Of a DNA stretch of 64,000 bases, positions 19,733 to 29,025 are shown piece by piece (positions within the stretch are counted from its first letter, which is position 1; the number at the start of each line of letters is the position of its first letter). This stretch comes from Fragilaria crotonensis. Lineage: Eukaryota; Bacillariophyta; Fragilariophyceae; Fragilariales; Fragilariaceae. The notes beneath the pieces are model-generated. The model searched no databases and had not been told where the DNA came from. It saw only the letters and a program-made list of their open reading frames with translations. The position numbers and the translations under genes are program-made. The DNA lies in NCBI GenBank assembly GCA_022925895.1, contig JAKSYS010000232.1:18339-82338 (forward strand), read 5' to 3'.

Positions 19733-21280
19733 ATGAACGATAACTTCCCGTCACAACTCCTCCAAGCCCTTTCGCTGGTATCATCAACTGAGTCATCATA
19801 TCAATCTTCCAATCATCGTTTCGCTTTGGAGGAATGCAACAGAGCATTTGAAGCAGCTTCTCCTTCAACATTATCGACATTGCCAGCGCCGTCCAATTCG
19901 TTGTTGCACAAGGTGACACATGTCCTGGAATCGATGCTCCTTCAGGATATTCCAAACGACTCGGACGATACCGGTAGTGCAAGTGGTACAGGCAACTCGG
20001 AGACGTTGGTGTACTCAGAGTACTTGAGAGCCGCCAAGAATTTGTTGCGATGGAATTTAATATGGCAGAGTCTGCAACCGATCAGCGCAATGTCAACTCC
20101 AGCACCGACACCAGCGGCGGTGTCAGGATTGGATGATGATAACCAGGACGAAGGTGGCAGCGGCGAAAACCTGAATAGCAACAATGGAAATCCATTCGAG
20201 GCATTGCAACGGTTCAGCATGTTGAGTTTGTACATGTCTCATCTCAACGCCAGTATTGGAATCCCATCTCGTCAGGAGGAGGCACGGTATGCCACCCTTT
20301 GCCTCTTGCATGCCACGTACCATAATACCATTGATACCAGTAACAAGGAACAACAAGAAGAGCAACAGCAATCCCCACTCGAATACCTGGTCCAAGATCT
20401 CTCGTATTTACAAATCTTTTGCAAGGTCATGTTGAATGTGGCATCCACTCGAGCTGTACAATTGGCCAATCTACGACTGCTACATAACTTGATGGTCTCG
20501 CTCCCATCCTTTGTCAAGGATCTTCATCAATGCAAACTGAGCGACGCCTACGACGAGGACAACAAAAACGCTGTTGTTCCGCTGACGAATATCAACACCG
20601 TTCAGGACTTGTTGCTGTATCATGTCGACGTGTGCACGTCTGTGGAGGACGGTGGTGGCGACGACAATGACGACCGCCACCAGGAGGTTGTCACCGAACT
20701 CACACGCATTCTCTACATTCTACGTGCTGGCAGAACAATGGACGCACAACTCCTGAAAAGATTGTTGCTTCTACCAGAAAGTCGACTACTTGCAATTATG
20801 CTCCTCACCGATACCCCGACAGCAGCTGTGATCGAGATGGATGTAAAATCCATATTGATGGACGCTTTCGAAGCTCAGGTATCAGCCGTTGTGGACCAGA
20901 CCTTGCTAGGGACGGAGGCTACCAGCGCATTGACTCCCGTTCTAATGCTGTTTAACAACGTTTGCCAAAACCACATTGAGTTCCGACAAGCAACTCGCAG
21001 TCGCATCTTCCCGAATCCCATCGACTCGTCTTCGGCGGCTGGAAATCCAAACGACACAAGAATGACACCGGCAGACGCTCCTCCGGGAACTCTCCGCAAC
21101 AGATGCATTCGATTGTTGTCATGGACCGAATCTCACACGAAACGTTGGATGGCAGAACTGCTGTGGATTGTGTGTGACGGAAATGCCGAGGAATATGTGC
21201 AACGAGTGGGATTGGGAAATGCCATGCCCCTATTAAACGCCCGTGGATTGATGGAATTACCAACAACTGACCAATCATGA
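19733..21280 (+). CDS. RIC8/synembryn-like protein
   Basis: A 515-aa intronless frame from an ATG. The protein is largely helical, with Leu-rich segments and acidic, low-complexity loops (around residues 130-150 and 300-320), as expected of an armadillo-type fold. The most telling part is the C-terminal region: LRNRCIRLLSWTESH, then ELLWIVCDGNAEEYVQRVGL, then GNAMPLLNARGLM. This closely follows the Ric8 order of a helix ending in an FVLC-like motif, then GYGNAAGLLAxRGLL. RIC8 proteins act as chaperones and guanine-nucleotide exchange factors for heterotrimeric G-alpha subunits in the cytosol. The N-terminal part is poorly conserved by eye. Another ARM-repeat protein remains possible. Confidence 0.65.
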   Translation: MNDNFPSQLLQALSLVSSTESSYQSSNHRFALEECNRAFEAASPSTLSTLPAPSNSLLHKVTHVLESMLLQDIPNDSDDTGSASGTGNSETLVYSEYLRAAKNLLRWNLIWQSLQPISAMSTPAPTPAAVSGLDDDNQDEGGSGENLNSNNGNPFEALQRFSMLSLYMSHLNASIGIPSRQEEARYATLCLLHATYHNTIDTSNKEQQEEQQQSPLEYLVQDLSYLQIFCKVMLNVASTRAVQLANLRLLHNLMVSLPSFVKDLHQCKLSDAYDEDNKNAVVPLTNINTVQDLLLYHVDVCTSVEDGGGDDNDDRHQEVVTELTRILYILRAGRTMDAQLLKRLLLLPESRLLAIMLLTDTPTAAVIEMDVKSILMDAFEAQVSAVVDQTLLGTEATSALTPVLMLFNNVCQNHIEFRQATRSRIFPNPIDSSSAAGNPNDTRMTPADAPPGTLRNRCIRLLSWTESHTKRWMAELLWIVCDGNAEEYVQRVGLGNAMPLLNARGLMELPTTDQS

Positions 21281-21517
21281 CTCATCCTGACAACGTTGTT
21301 ACAACGAACCGTATTGACTACTGTACAACGTTGTCTCCACCAATAAATGCCCTATAGCTAAAGTAGCACGCTAACGTTAGGTTTACGGAAAACTCCAAAC
21401 TCCAAGTTTTTCTGCCGTTCCATCGCGTCGAACGCATTGAGATTAACCCGTGCTACTTCCCGGAGCATTAATTATTTTACCTGCCAAAACAAGGTGCTGT
21501 ATCGCGCTCTCGCGCTC

Positions 21518-22921
21518 TCAAATGACTAGCTGCATGCATGCCGGTCCCGACCCACGGCTGGCAAGCCAAGCACCGAGCATGCTAAAGCTACCCCTCCCCT
21601 TGACAATGCACGTCGCTTGTGCCATGACCAACACGTCGGCCCAAACAGCCAAACTCCCCTCCAAATCATTCAACCCGGGCCCAGACCGATCCACATGAAT
21701 AATTTTGGTATCCGCATACCTTACCACTGTGGGATCCTTATCGTATAGTATCTTTTTCGCCTTGGCATCGTCCGACACGACGACAATGGGAAAGTTGTTG
21801 TTGGTATTATTGTTGTTGGATTGGAGCATTCCACGCCTCACCATTTTGGCATTGCCAAACAAATTATCCAAATCATCCCTTGTAAATCGATCGGCATCTT
21901 TCCACCGCACCCCATCTCCTCCAGTCCGTGCATGGACCACCATGTATGGTATTGTCGCACTCGTGGTGCTACTCATCGTCATCCTTGTGGCGTTGTGGTT
22001 AAAATGAATTCCCAACTGTTCTCGCAAGGCCACAGTCGTGGCAACCAGTTGTGGCGATGGTCGGTACAGGGTACTAAAGATTTGCTTGTACAAATTTCCT
22101 GGCACTCCGGCACCGCGACCCACCCCGTGTGCGGCCAAGAGGGATCGGACCTCTGGAGATCGCCACTGGTGTTCCAAATTGACTGGACTGTTGGCCTCTA
22201 TGCGAAGGACAGGAATGTGAGATAGGGATTGGAATTTGGAGGGTGTGTCCAGGACGGGTGGATTCTTGTTGCGTAGTTTCATGAGTTTTGATTTGAGATC
22301 ATTCAGATGAGGTGGGAACCAGTTCCATTGGATGCGATTGGGTTGTAGAATTAGTTCCAGTTGGATGGGGAATGTAATGTCAATCAAGAAAATGCGATTG
22401 GTAATGATTGCCACTATGAAAGATGCCATGATGGCACGTTGTCGATTTCCCGTTCCGGAACATGATTTGTGACAAGTGAAGATTAGATACTTGTTTTGGT
22501 CGGTATCCTTGGTTTGCTGATGCGCATTGCGGAGTGATTCGTTATGAAATTTTACGTATGCCTCCATCCATGGAGGTATTGATGTATCAATATTGGGGGC
22601 AGCGACACTCCAGGGAAGAGCATTTGTTAGGTCGTTCTTGGAGGGAGTTACTGGTAGATCTGTTGATTGAGACGATTCCCGAGGAACAGAGACGACAGTT
22701 TCGGCTGCATTCCTTGTGCCAAGTGGATCAGCCTTTTTCCGTATTGCTTGACTGAGGTTATCTTGAGGGAGACGGCTAACGTCACGTACAAGATCGATCG
22801 GCAAGACTGGATCTGGAGGTGAACACATGCTGAACAAAAATATTACAAGACCAAGCGCTGCAACGATCGCAAGTTGAAACCTTCTCGTTTGCTTAGAGTT
22901 TCGGACTCTAGCGAAACGCAT
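21518..22921 (-). CDS. Golgi type II membrane glycosyltransferase, fucosyltransferase-like
   Basis: A 467-aa protein with a short basic cytosolic start (MRFARVRNSKQTRR), one membrane helix at about 16-33 and a Ser/Thr/Pro-rich stem to about residue 115: the topology of a Golgi glycosyltransferase. The catalytic part opens with FTCHKSCSGTGNRQRAI (148-164) and a hydrophobic TNRIFLIDI segment, a pattern seen in GT-B fucosyltransferases that bind GDP-fucose (GxGNR motif). A second motif, VVHARTGGDGVRW (328-340), matches the HxRxGD-like block of that group. The end, KGRGSFSMLGAWLA, resembles their conserved final SxFS..A motif. A role in making fucosylated glycans or cell-surface polysaccharide is inferred. 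The gene start lies only about 160 bp from the TIR of a MULE-derived element, which may affect its promoter. Confidence 0.68.
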   Translation of the reverse strand: MRFARVRNSKQTRRFQLAIVAALGLVIFLFSMCSPPDPVLPIDLVRDVSRLPQDNLSQAIRKKADPLGTRNAAETVVSVPRESSQSTDLPVTPSKNDLTNALPWSVAAPNIDTSIPPWMEAYVKFHNESLRNAHQQTKDTDQNKYLIFTCHKSCSGTGNRQRAIMASFIVAIITNRIFLIDITFPIQLELILQPNRIQWNWFPPHLNDLKSKLMKLRNKNPPVLDTPSKFQSLSHIPVLRIEANSPVNLEHQWRSPEVRSLLAAHGVGRGAGVPGNLYKQIFSTLYRPSPQLVATTVALREQLGIHFNHNATRMTMSSTTSATIPYMVVHARTGGDGVRWKDADRFTRDDLDNLFGNAKMVRRGMLQSNNNNTNNNFPIVVVSDDAKAKKILYDKDPTVVRYADTKIIHVDRSGPGLNDLEGSLAVWADVLVMAQATCIVKGRGSFSMLGAWLASRGSGPACMQLVI

Positions 22922-23082
22922 CCTGGCAGTGATAACTGCAGTATAGAGTATAGAAAGGCAATTCGATGATCAACTTGCTGTGTCCATGTCCATAGCTCAT
23001 TGTTCACCCCGTTCATGACGTGACATGAAATGACTACTGTCGTAGAGAGACATTCCACGTACTGTAGCATTATAGGATTGGA

Positions 23083-23113
23083 TCCGATTAGGTTTCACCA
23101 ATTTGACGTCAGC
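23083..23113 (+). repeat. Left TIR of deleted MULE
   Basis: 31 bp, an exact inverted match to 25327-25357 and identical to the TIRs at 47127 and 59241. It contains TGACGTCA at 23104-23111. Confidence 0.93.
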
Positions 23114-23389
23114 GCCCACGTCATAGTAATAATCTACAGTGAGACCTCCTGTAGAAGAATTTTGAAGACATCGGAAATTTGAATGGCTGACAAAACACGG
23201 AATCTTTGTTGTTGACTTCTATCGGTGCTTTTCCTAATGCGCATGCCAAGCCTTTGTCATGTCAGATAGATAACTGCTACTCTTCTCCTTCTATCAGTGA
23301 TTCATGTGTTTCCCTTTTGAATCTTCATGTGTTTCCCTTTTGAATCACTCGAGTACTACACTGTACTGCAACAGTACTACCGTACTCAA

Positions 23390-24492
23390 AGGACTATTTG
23401 CCATTGTACTGTACTGCTGTTACTGGTACTGTGACGACTATTTGAAGATCGAATTTCGATCACCAAATAGTCGCCATTGTACTGTACTGCTGTTACTGGT
23501 ACTGTGACGACTATTTGAAGATCGAATTTCGATCACCAAATAGTCGCCATTGTACTGTACTGGTGTTACTGGTACTGTGACGACTATTTGAAGATCAAAT
23601 TTCGATCACCAAATAGTCGCCATTGTACTGTACTAGTGTTACTCGTACTGTGACGACTATTTGAAGATCAAATTTCGATCACCAAATAGTCGCCATTGTA
23701 CTGTACTGGTGATACTCGTACTGTGACGACTATTTGAAGATCGAATTTCGATCACCAAATAGTCGCCATTGTACTGTACTGCTGTTACTCGTACTGTGAC
23801 GACTATTTGAAGATCAAATTTCGATCACCAAATAGTCGCCATTGTACTGTACTGGTGTTACTCGTACTGTGACGACTATTTGAAGATCGAATTTTGATCA
23901 CCAAATAGTCGCCATTGTACTGTACTGGTGTTACTTGTACTGTGACGACTATTTGAAGATCGAATTTCGATCACCAAATAGTCGCCATTGTACTGTACTG
24001 GTGTTACTCATACTGTGACGACTATTTGAAGATCGAATTTCGATCACCAAATAGTCGCCATTGTACTGTACTGGTGATACTCGTACTGTGACGACTATTT
24101 GAAGATCGAATTTCGATCACCAAATAGTCGCCATTGTACTGTACTGGTGTTACTCATACTGTGATGACTATTTGAAGATCAAATTTTGATCACCAAATAG
24201 TCACCATTGTACTGTACTGGTGATACTCGTACTGTGACGACTATTTGAAGATCGAATTTCGATCACCAAATAGTCGCCATTGTACTGTACTGGTGTTACT
24301 CATACTGTGACGACTATTTGAAGATCGAATTTCGATCACCAAATAGTCGCCATTGTACTGTACTGGTGATACTCGTACTGTGACGACTATTTGAAGATCG
24401 AATTTCGATCACCAAATAGTCGCCATTGTACTGTACTAGTGTTACTCGTACTGTGACGACTATTTGAAGATCAAATTTCGATCACCAAATAG
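23390..24492. repeat. Tandem array A, 73-bp period, palindromic core
   Basis: About 15 units, spaced exactly 73 bp in the units checked (23433, 23506, 23579). Each holds a 37-bp imperfect palindrome, GACTATTTGAAGATCGAA facing TTCGATCACCAAATAGTC, then a spacer around CATTGTACTGTACTGGTG. Units differ by single substitutions only. It is the reverse complement of array B in the 12.1-kb element. Confidence 0.95.
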
Positions 24493-24495
24493 TAG

Positions 24496-25100
24496 TCCCC
24501 ATCCTACTCATGATGTCGAACAAGAACGAAAGTTGTTTTTAATTCTACTAAATGTACTACTTCGTGTGCTGTACATCAACAAAATTATCAGAAACATCAG
24601 TTTCATGTCCAGAACAGAGGTCGTTGAGTGGTGCCTCAGGCAAGTGGATCTCTTGCGACATTGATTAGCTAGGACCAAATAATGTGCTTGGAACCTTTGT
24701 ACATAGAAGTAGTGTACTGAAAGAGGTCATACTTGGTTTCCAATGATACATTGAAATCGGTTGCATGACAAAAATGACCTTTGAAAGGCAAAGAAGCAGT
24801 CCATGACATAGCCTTGAGAGCAGATAGAGTCTGATCCACTGGATGTGGATCCTGCATCAATGGTCCTTCTTGCTTGTTGTGGATGATCCTAAAGAGAACA
24901 AAACAGGGGGGTTGGTTACAGAATAATCGGTAGGTGGGTGCTGTAGTAACGCAAAATGGCAACAGACAGAGAGCGAACAAGAGCAAAAACAGAACAACAG
25001 CAACAAGAGAAACAAAAGCAGCAAGGAGAGCAAGAACAACAAGAGAAACAAGAATGACAGGGAGACAAAGTGCCGTACCATCGTGGTTGTGAAATATCAA
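24496..25100 (-). pseudogene. MULE transposase ends joined by deletion
   Basis: 24496-24666 matches the 3' end of the transposase region of the large element (around 50365-50840), and 24667-25100 matches its 5' end (around 47400-47830). The 5' part reads DPHPVDQTLSALKAMSWTA and SLETKYDLFQYTTSMYKGS before an immediate stop at the junction. All catalytic residues are gone. The pyrimidine-rich segment at its start, which translates as a run of Leu/Val, is more likely an intron than a membrane protein. Confidence 0.8.
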
Positions 25101-25326
25101 AATTATGAGTTTTGTGTGAGTAAACTTGAATCCACTACTGGTACCCTGTTATATACACATCTAGACACGATCATTTTTATTTCTATTCAAACAAATGTGG
25201 CGCTGATTTATGTTCCTTATCTAGAACGTAGTTTTGCACAAGAGGTGGTTTGAAAAGTGGGCGCTGAGAAAATCAAAGATAAAGATTCCGTACAAGTTAA
25301 ATTCCGCAACAAAAGTGCTGAAAAGT

Positions 25327-25357
25327 GCTGACGTCAAATTGGTGAAACCTAATCGGA
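25327..25357 (-). repeat. Right TIR of deleted MULE
   Basis: Complement of 23083-23113, with TGACGTCA at 25329-25336. Confidence 0.93.
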
Positions 25358-25690
25358 CCCGCTACAGTACTTGTACTCGAACCTTATCTATGCTACAGTA
25401 GAAGTAATGTACCAGGTCTATAGGTAGCGTAGTTAGAATCTGAAATCCCTTAATCCAAAAAAGCGATCTAAATTTTCAATTTTGACGCGCCGAATGACGA
25501 ATCTGTTCAAGGTAACAAGACTCCTCCTTCCCTCAACTTGGTGCGAATTGCGATTACGACATTGAGGTTGACACCGAACTTCCCGTGCTACGACAGAACA
25601 AGAACATCACCATTGCTGCGATATGACTAAGCACAATCGGTGAGCTATCGCAATCTGCACCGCCCTCATCTCTGTGAATCGGTCGTCATC
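25358..25690. other. Upstream region of isochorismatase paralog 1
   Basis: No open frame of note; presumably the promoter and 5' UTR of the gene at 25691. Confidence 0.4.
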
Positions 25691-26480
25691 ATGGAGAAGT
25701 ATGTCCCAGCCGATCCTTACAAGTGGCCCTTCAATGGGAACTTGACGCCGTCCAACACGTGTATAATTGTAATCGGTACGTTTACCAATGTTACCAAATG
25801 TTTGGTGAACAAGAAGCCACCATGTCATACAGTTATGCATAGCCTGTGACAGCTAAACCATAGCATATTCTCCAGACATGCAGGTGGATTTCTGTAGTCC
25901 CGGCGGCTACGTTGACATGATGGGCTACGACCTTAGTTTAACTCGTGCACCCATCGAGCCAATCTCAAAAGTTCTTGCCTGCATGCGAAACGAGGGGTAT
26001 CACGTCTTGCATACTCGTGAAGGACATCGACCTGATATGGCGGATTGTCCTCCAAACAAGGTCTGGAGAAGCAAACAAATTGGTGCCGAAATCGGTTCAA
26101 TGGGACCGTGTGGGCGTATTCTTATCAAAGGTGAACCCGGCTGGGAAATTATTCCAGAACTCGCCCCTCTGGATGACGAAATCGTTATCGATAAACCTGG
26201 TAAAGGATCCTTTGTTGCGACGAACCTAGATCTCATTCTCCGATCAAAGGGAATTGTCAACATCATCCTTGCAGGGGTTACCACCGATGTTTGCGTACAT
26301 ACAACCATGCGGAATGCTAACGATATGGGATACGAATGCCTTCTCCTGGAAGACTGTTGCGCCGCAACTGATCCTCTCAACCACGATGCTGCCATTTCCA
26401 TGATCAAGAAGCAGGGCGGTGTTTTCGGATCAGTGTCAGACTCGGAGAAGCTCATTGCTGCTCTGGCGTCTTCTGACTAG
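25691..26480 (+). CDS. Isochorismatase-family cysteine hydrolase, paralog 1
   Basis: Two exons, 25691-25775 and 25876-26480, with a 100-bp GT-AG intron; splicing restores the family motif IVIDMQVDFC across the junction. The 229-aa product has the full catalytic triad: Asp29 in IDMQ, Lys135 in VIDKPGKG, and Cys168 in [21 protein letters not shown] in between is typical of the biuret/ureidoacrylate (RutB-like) branch. Such enzymes hydrolyse amide bonds of ureido compounds, so nitrogen salvage from pyrimidine-type substrates is the best guess; the substrate is not fixed by the sequence. A close paralog lies 1.6 kb downstream in the same orientation with an opposite-strand gene between them. No transit peptide is evident, so a cytosolic location is likely. 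Confidence 0.88.
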
Positions 26481-26603
26481 ACTGAATTGTAGATTGTAGC
26501 ACTACTCAATTAGTTTGTTGGAATGAATTTGTCTGAAATAACTTCTCGATATTAAAATTGTGTTCATTGTTCTGACTGTGAACGTTGATCATCCAAGGTT
26601 GAC

Positions 26604-27563
26604 TTAACTTGTGACCATCTCCAGCATGATGCCAGCATCGAAATCAAGAGTGTAACCACTTTTCTTGAAAACCTCCAATGCTTCCTCGGCAGTGAAGGAA
26701 GTGTTAATCCTTGCCGTATCGTTGTCTACTCCGAATCGAATCTTCTCTTTGCACTGAAACGGCGGTCGATAGGTCGCTGCTTCCTCTTCGGTGGGTCGAT
26801 TGCTTTCGGCTTTTCGCACAGCCGCTCGTATGCCGTCCAAATATGCCTGGTAGGCCTCCCTGGCATCTGCCGGGCACGTTTCATCAGCACAGTTCATACC
26901 TATCATGGCAGCTCGACCTTGATCGTCCACGCCGGCCCATTTCGCAAGCGACTCTGGGAAGTTAGTCACTTCCGTGCCATCCTCCTTGACGTACAGGACA
27001 GGACTGGGAACATGACTTTCATACTGAAACCATACAGCAGTCACTAAAGGTAGAGCGACGGAGTTCTTATTGGTCTTGCCTTGTTGTTCGATCAATCGCG
27101 AGAAGAGAGATTTCACAGCCGGTGTGGTTTCCTCTGCTAGCAAGTCGATTTGCCCCGTGTCAGGGGTGATGCTGAGAAACCGTGGTTCATTGTTCAAGAC
27201 CGACATGACTTGCCTCAAATCTACCAAATAAACCCAGTATTCATTGGCATGCTCGGCGCAGCCACTTGCAAAGACATTGCTGTTGATGATGGGTTGATCT
27301 GGTTCGAGGGTGTATTCCCTCCACCCTGACTGCATGACGTCTAAGAATGCCTTGTATCCTTTGACGAGTCCTCTGCCGACGTAGATGGCCTTGGATTCGT
27401 CCTCTAGGCCATGGTTGTAATTGAGTTTGGGTCTCCCTGTGAATCCGTCCTGAAGGCCGCCACTAACTCCAACAAGAAGATATTGACGATCCTTCACAGT
27501 AGTGTCCGCGATAGTTGTTGTTACCAGCAAAAAGGTGGCAAGGATAGTGTTGAGAGGTATCAT
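26604..27563 (-). CDS. Secreted protein of unknown function
   Basis: A 319-aa intronless frame from an ATG. It begins with a clear signal peptide (MIPLNTILATFLLVTTTIA, cleavage likely near residue 19). The mature part is soluble-looking, with seven or so tryptophans/tyrosines in a WVYLVDLRQVM-like central block and four cysteines (SGCAEH, MNCADETCPAD, FQCKEK) that could form disulfides. I do not recognise a domain. It sits between two isochorismatase paralogs on the opposite strand; no functional link can be shown. Confidence 0.75.
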   Translation of the reverse strand: MIPLNTILATFLLVTTTIADTTVKDRQYLLVGVSGGLQDGFTGRPKLNYNHGLEDESKAIYVGRGLVKGYKAFLDVMQSGWREYTLEPDQPIINSNVFASGCAEHANEYWVYLVDLRQVMSVLNNEPRFLSITPDTGQIDLLAEETTPAVKSLFSRLIEQQGKTNKNSVALPLVTAVWFQYESHVPSPVLYVKEDGTEVTNFPESLAKWAGVDDQGRAAMIGMNCADETCPADAREAYQAYLDGIRAAVRKAESNRPTEEEAATYRPPFQCKEKIRFGVDNDTARINTSFTAEEALEVFKKSGYTLDFDAGIMLEMVTS

Positions 27564-28116
27564 GTTGAGAAAAGTGGGCGGATACGGCCACTTTATATAT
27601 CCACTAGCTAGTTGGTGGTCTACTGGTTTATTGGAGTCTCGTCAATTTGTAGTGTGACGGACGAGTTGTCGAGCGATAACGACAGATCTCGTTGAACGTG
27701 TTGCAAGGTGCAATCCTCAGGTGGACGGAGTATGTTGAGAAGATACTCAGAGCACTTGTGAAAGAGTACACTCTCGCAATGTCATTTGTCTTGGTAGGTC
27801 GTGCTCTCCCAACTTCCGAAGGAAATCACATTCGGAGAGACGGAAGGAAAAACATCCATGACCTATGACGTCATACTCGGTCTTCTCCTTCCATTTTTTT
27901 CTCAGAAGTTGAGCCTTGAAGAGCATCTACGAGTACTGGAATACAGCATTGTTACAACTACAGTAGTAGAGGGGCCCTACAGTAATGGATCATCCGCTTC
28001 AGAGATAAACTACGTTTTCCACGATGCATCTCATTTTTCCGTCATCACGGACGAAGCCAAGGAAATTATCCCATACATAAAGTACAAGTACCGTCGAAAG
28101 AAAATTCATCTTGACA
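27564..28116. other. Divergent promoter region
   Basis: Separates the secreted-protein gene (minus) from isochorismatase paralog 2 (plus). An open frame at 27801-28169 overlaps the start of paralog 2 in another frame and shows no domain, so it is not called a gene. Confidence 0.4.
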
Positions 28117-28882
28117 ATGTCGTCTTCTATGGTCCGCGTAACGATGGAGCCTGTCGATGGCGACATTGATCTGGCGCACACTGCCGTGCTCATCATTGAC
28201 ATGCAGAAGGATTTCCTCATACCCGGCGGCTTTGGAGCCATGCTCGGAAACGATGTCTCCAAATTGACACGTGCCGTGGGGCCCTGCAAGAAGGTACTCG
28301 AGGCGGCACGGGCGAAGCAGTTGCTGGTCATTCATACGCGTGAGGTGAGTTCGTCCTCTCTGTGTGAAATTGACTAGTTTTCAGTTCTGTACGCGTAACT
28401 TACATATCACACCGACACTCCAGGGGCACAGGCCTGACATGACCGATGTTCATCCGTGGAAGAACAATAAAATAGACCAGGATGGTGCGATTAAGCGCAC
28501 AATTGGAGAGCCTGGACCTATGGGGAGGATCTTGATTCGAGGAGAACCAGGACACGACATCATTGAAGAACTCTACCCGGAAGCGGGCGAGCCAGTCATC
28601 GACAAACCTGGTAAAGGATGTTTTTATGCAACGGATCTAGCTACAATCTTGGCAGCCAAGTCCATAACCACGCTCATTGTTATGGGTGTAACAACTGAGG
28701 TGTGCGTTCATACAACGATACGCGAAGCAAACGATCGAGGCTTTCATTGCATTGCGGTGTCTGACGCCTGTGCGTCATACATCGATGAATTCCACGAAGT
28801 GGGTTTAAGGATGATATCTGCGCAAGGAGGGATCTTCGGATCGGTCGCCGATTCCGACAGCATACTTGCTGCTCTTGTTTAA
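28117..28882 (+). CDS. Isochorismatase-family cysteine hydrolase, paralog 2
   Basis: Two exons, 28117-28344 and 28424-28882, separated by a 79-bp GT-AG intron; the join restores [10 protein letters not shown], identical to paralog 1. The ATG at 28117 gives 228 aa; a second ATG at 28132 is equally possible. The catalytic triad is Asp28 (LIIDMQKDF), Lys137 (VIDKPGKG) and Cys170 (GVTTEVCVHTT). The intron is placed differently from paralog 1, which is continuous here but split at the IDMQ motif. The two genes are close in sequence, so one intron was gained or lost after duplication. The reaction is likely the same amide hydrolysis type. Confidence 0.87.
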
Positions 28883-29025
28883 GCTGGATTCGATTTCAAT
28901 GAACACACAAATTCCTCAATGTGTCCAGCGCCCTTCCAATAGGGCTATTCTCCCTGCATTTTTGTCAAGTCAATTGATCATACGTTGCGCTTCTCTATTG
29001 AGACTGACCAGTAAAGTTAACAATT

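Larger units (their letters stand above)
23083..25357. mobile_element. 2.3-kb internally deleted MULE
   Basis: 31-bp TIRs identical to those of the 12.1-kb element (TCCGATTAGGTTTCACCAAT start) bound it. It lies in the opposite orientation: its left end matches the large element's right end (58960-59241) and its right end matches the large element's left end (47127-47830). Between them are one 73-bp tandem array and two joined pieces of the transposase gene. The catalytic core and both cargo modules are missing. The pieces join near 24666, where sequence matching the large copy around 50365 meets sequence matching about 47830. It has no intact gene and would depend on a transposase made elsewhere. 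No clean target duplication was found. Confidence 0.88.

Noticed and set aside
23390-24492. CRISPR-like array of palindromic repeats
   Set aside because: The spacers are near-identical between units, the context is a eukaryotic transposon and there are no cas genes. It is a simple tandem array.
27801-28169. 122-aa plus-strand frame
   Set aside because: Overlaps isochorismatase paralog 2 in another frame; no domain, mixed composition.
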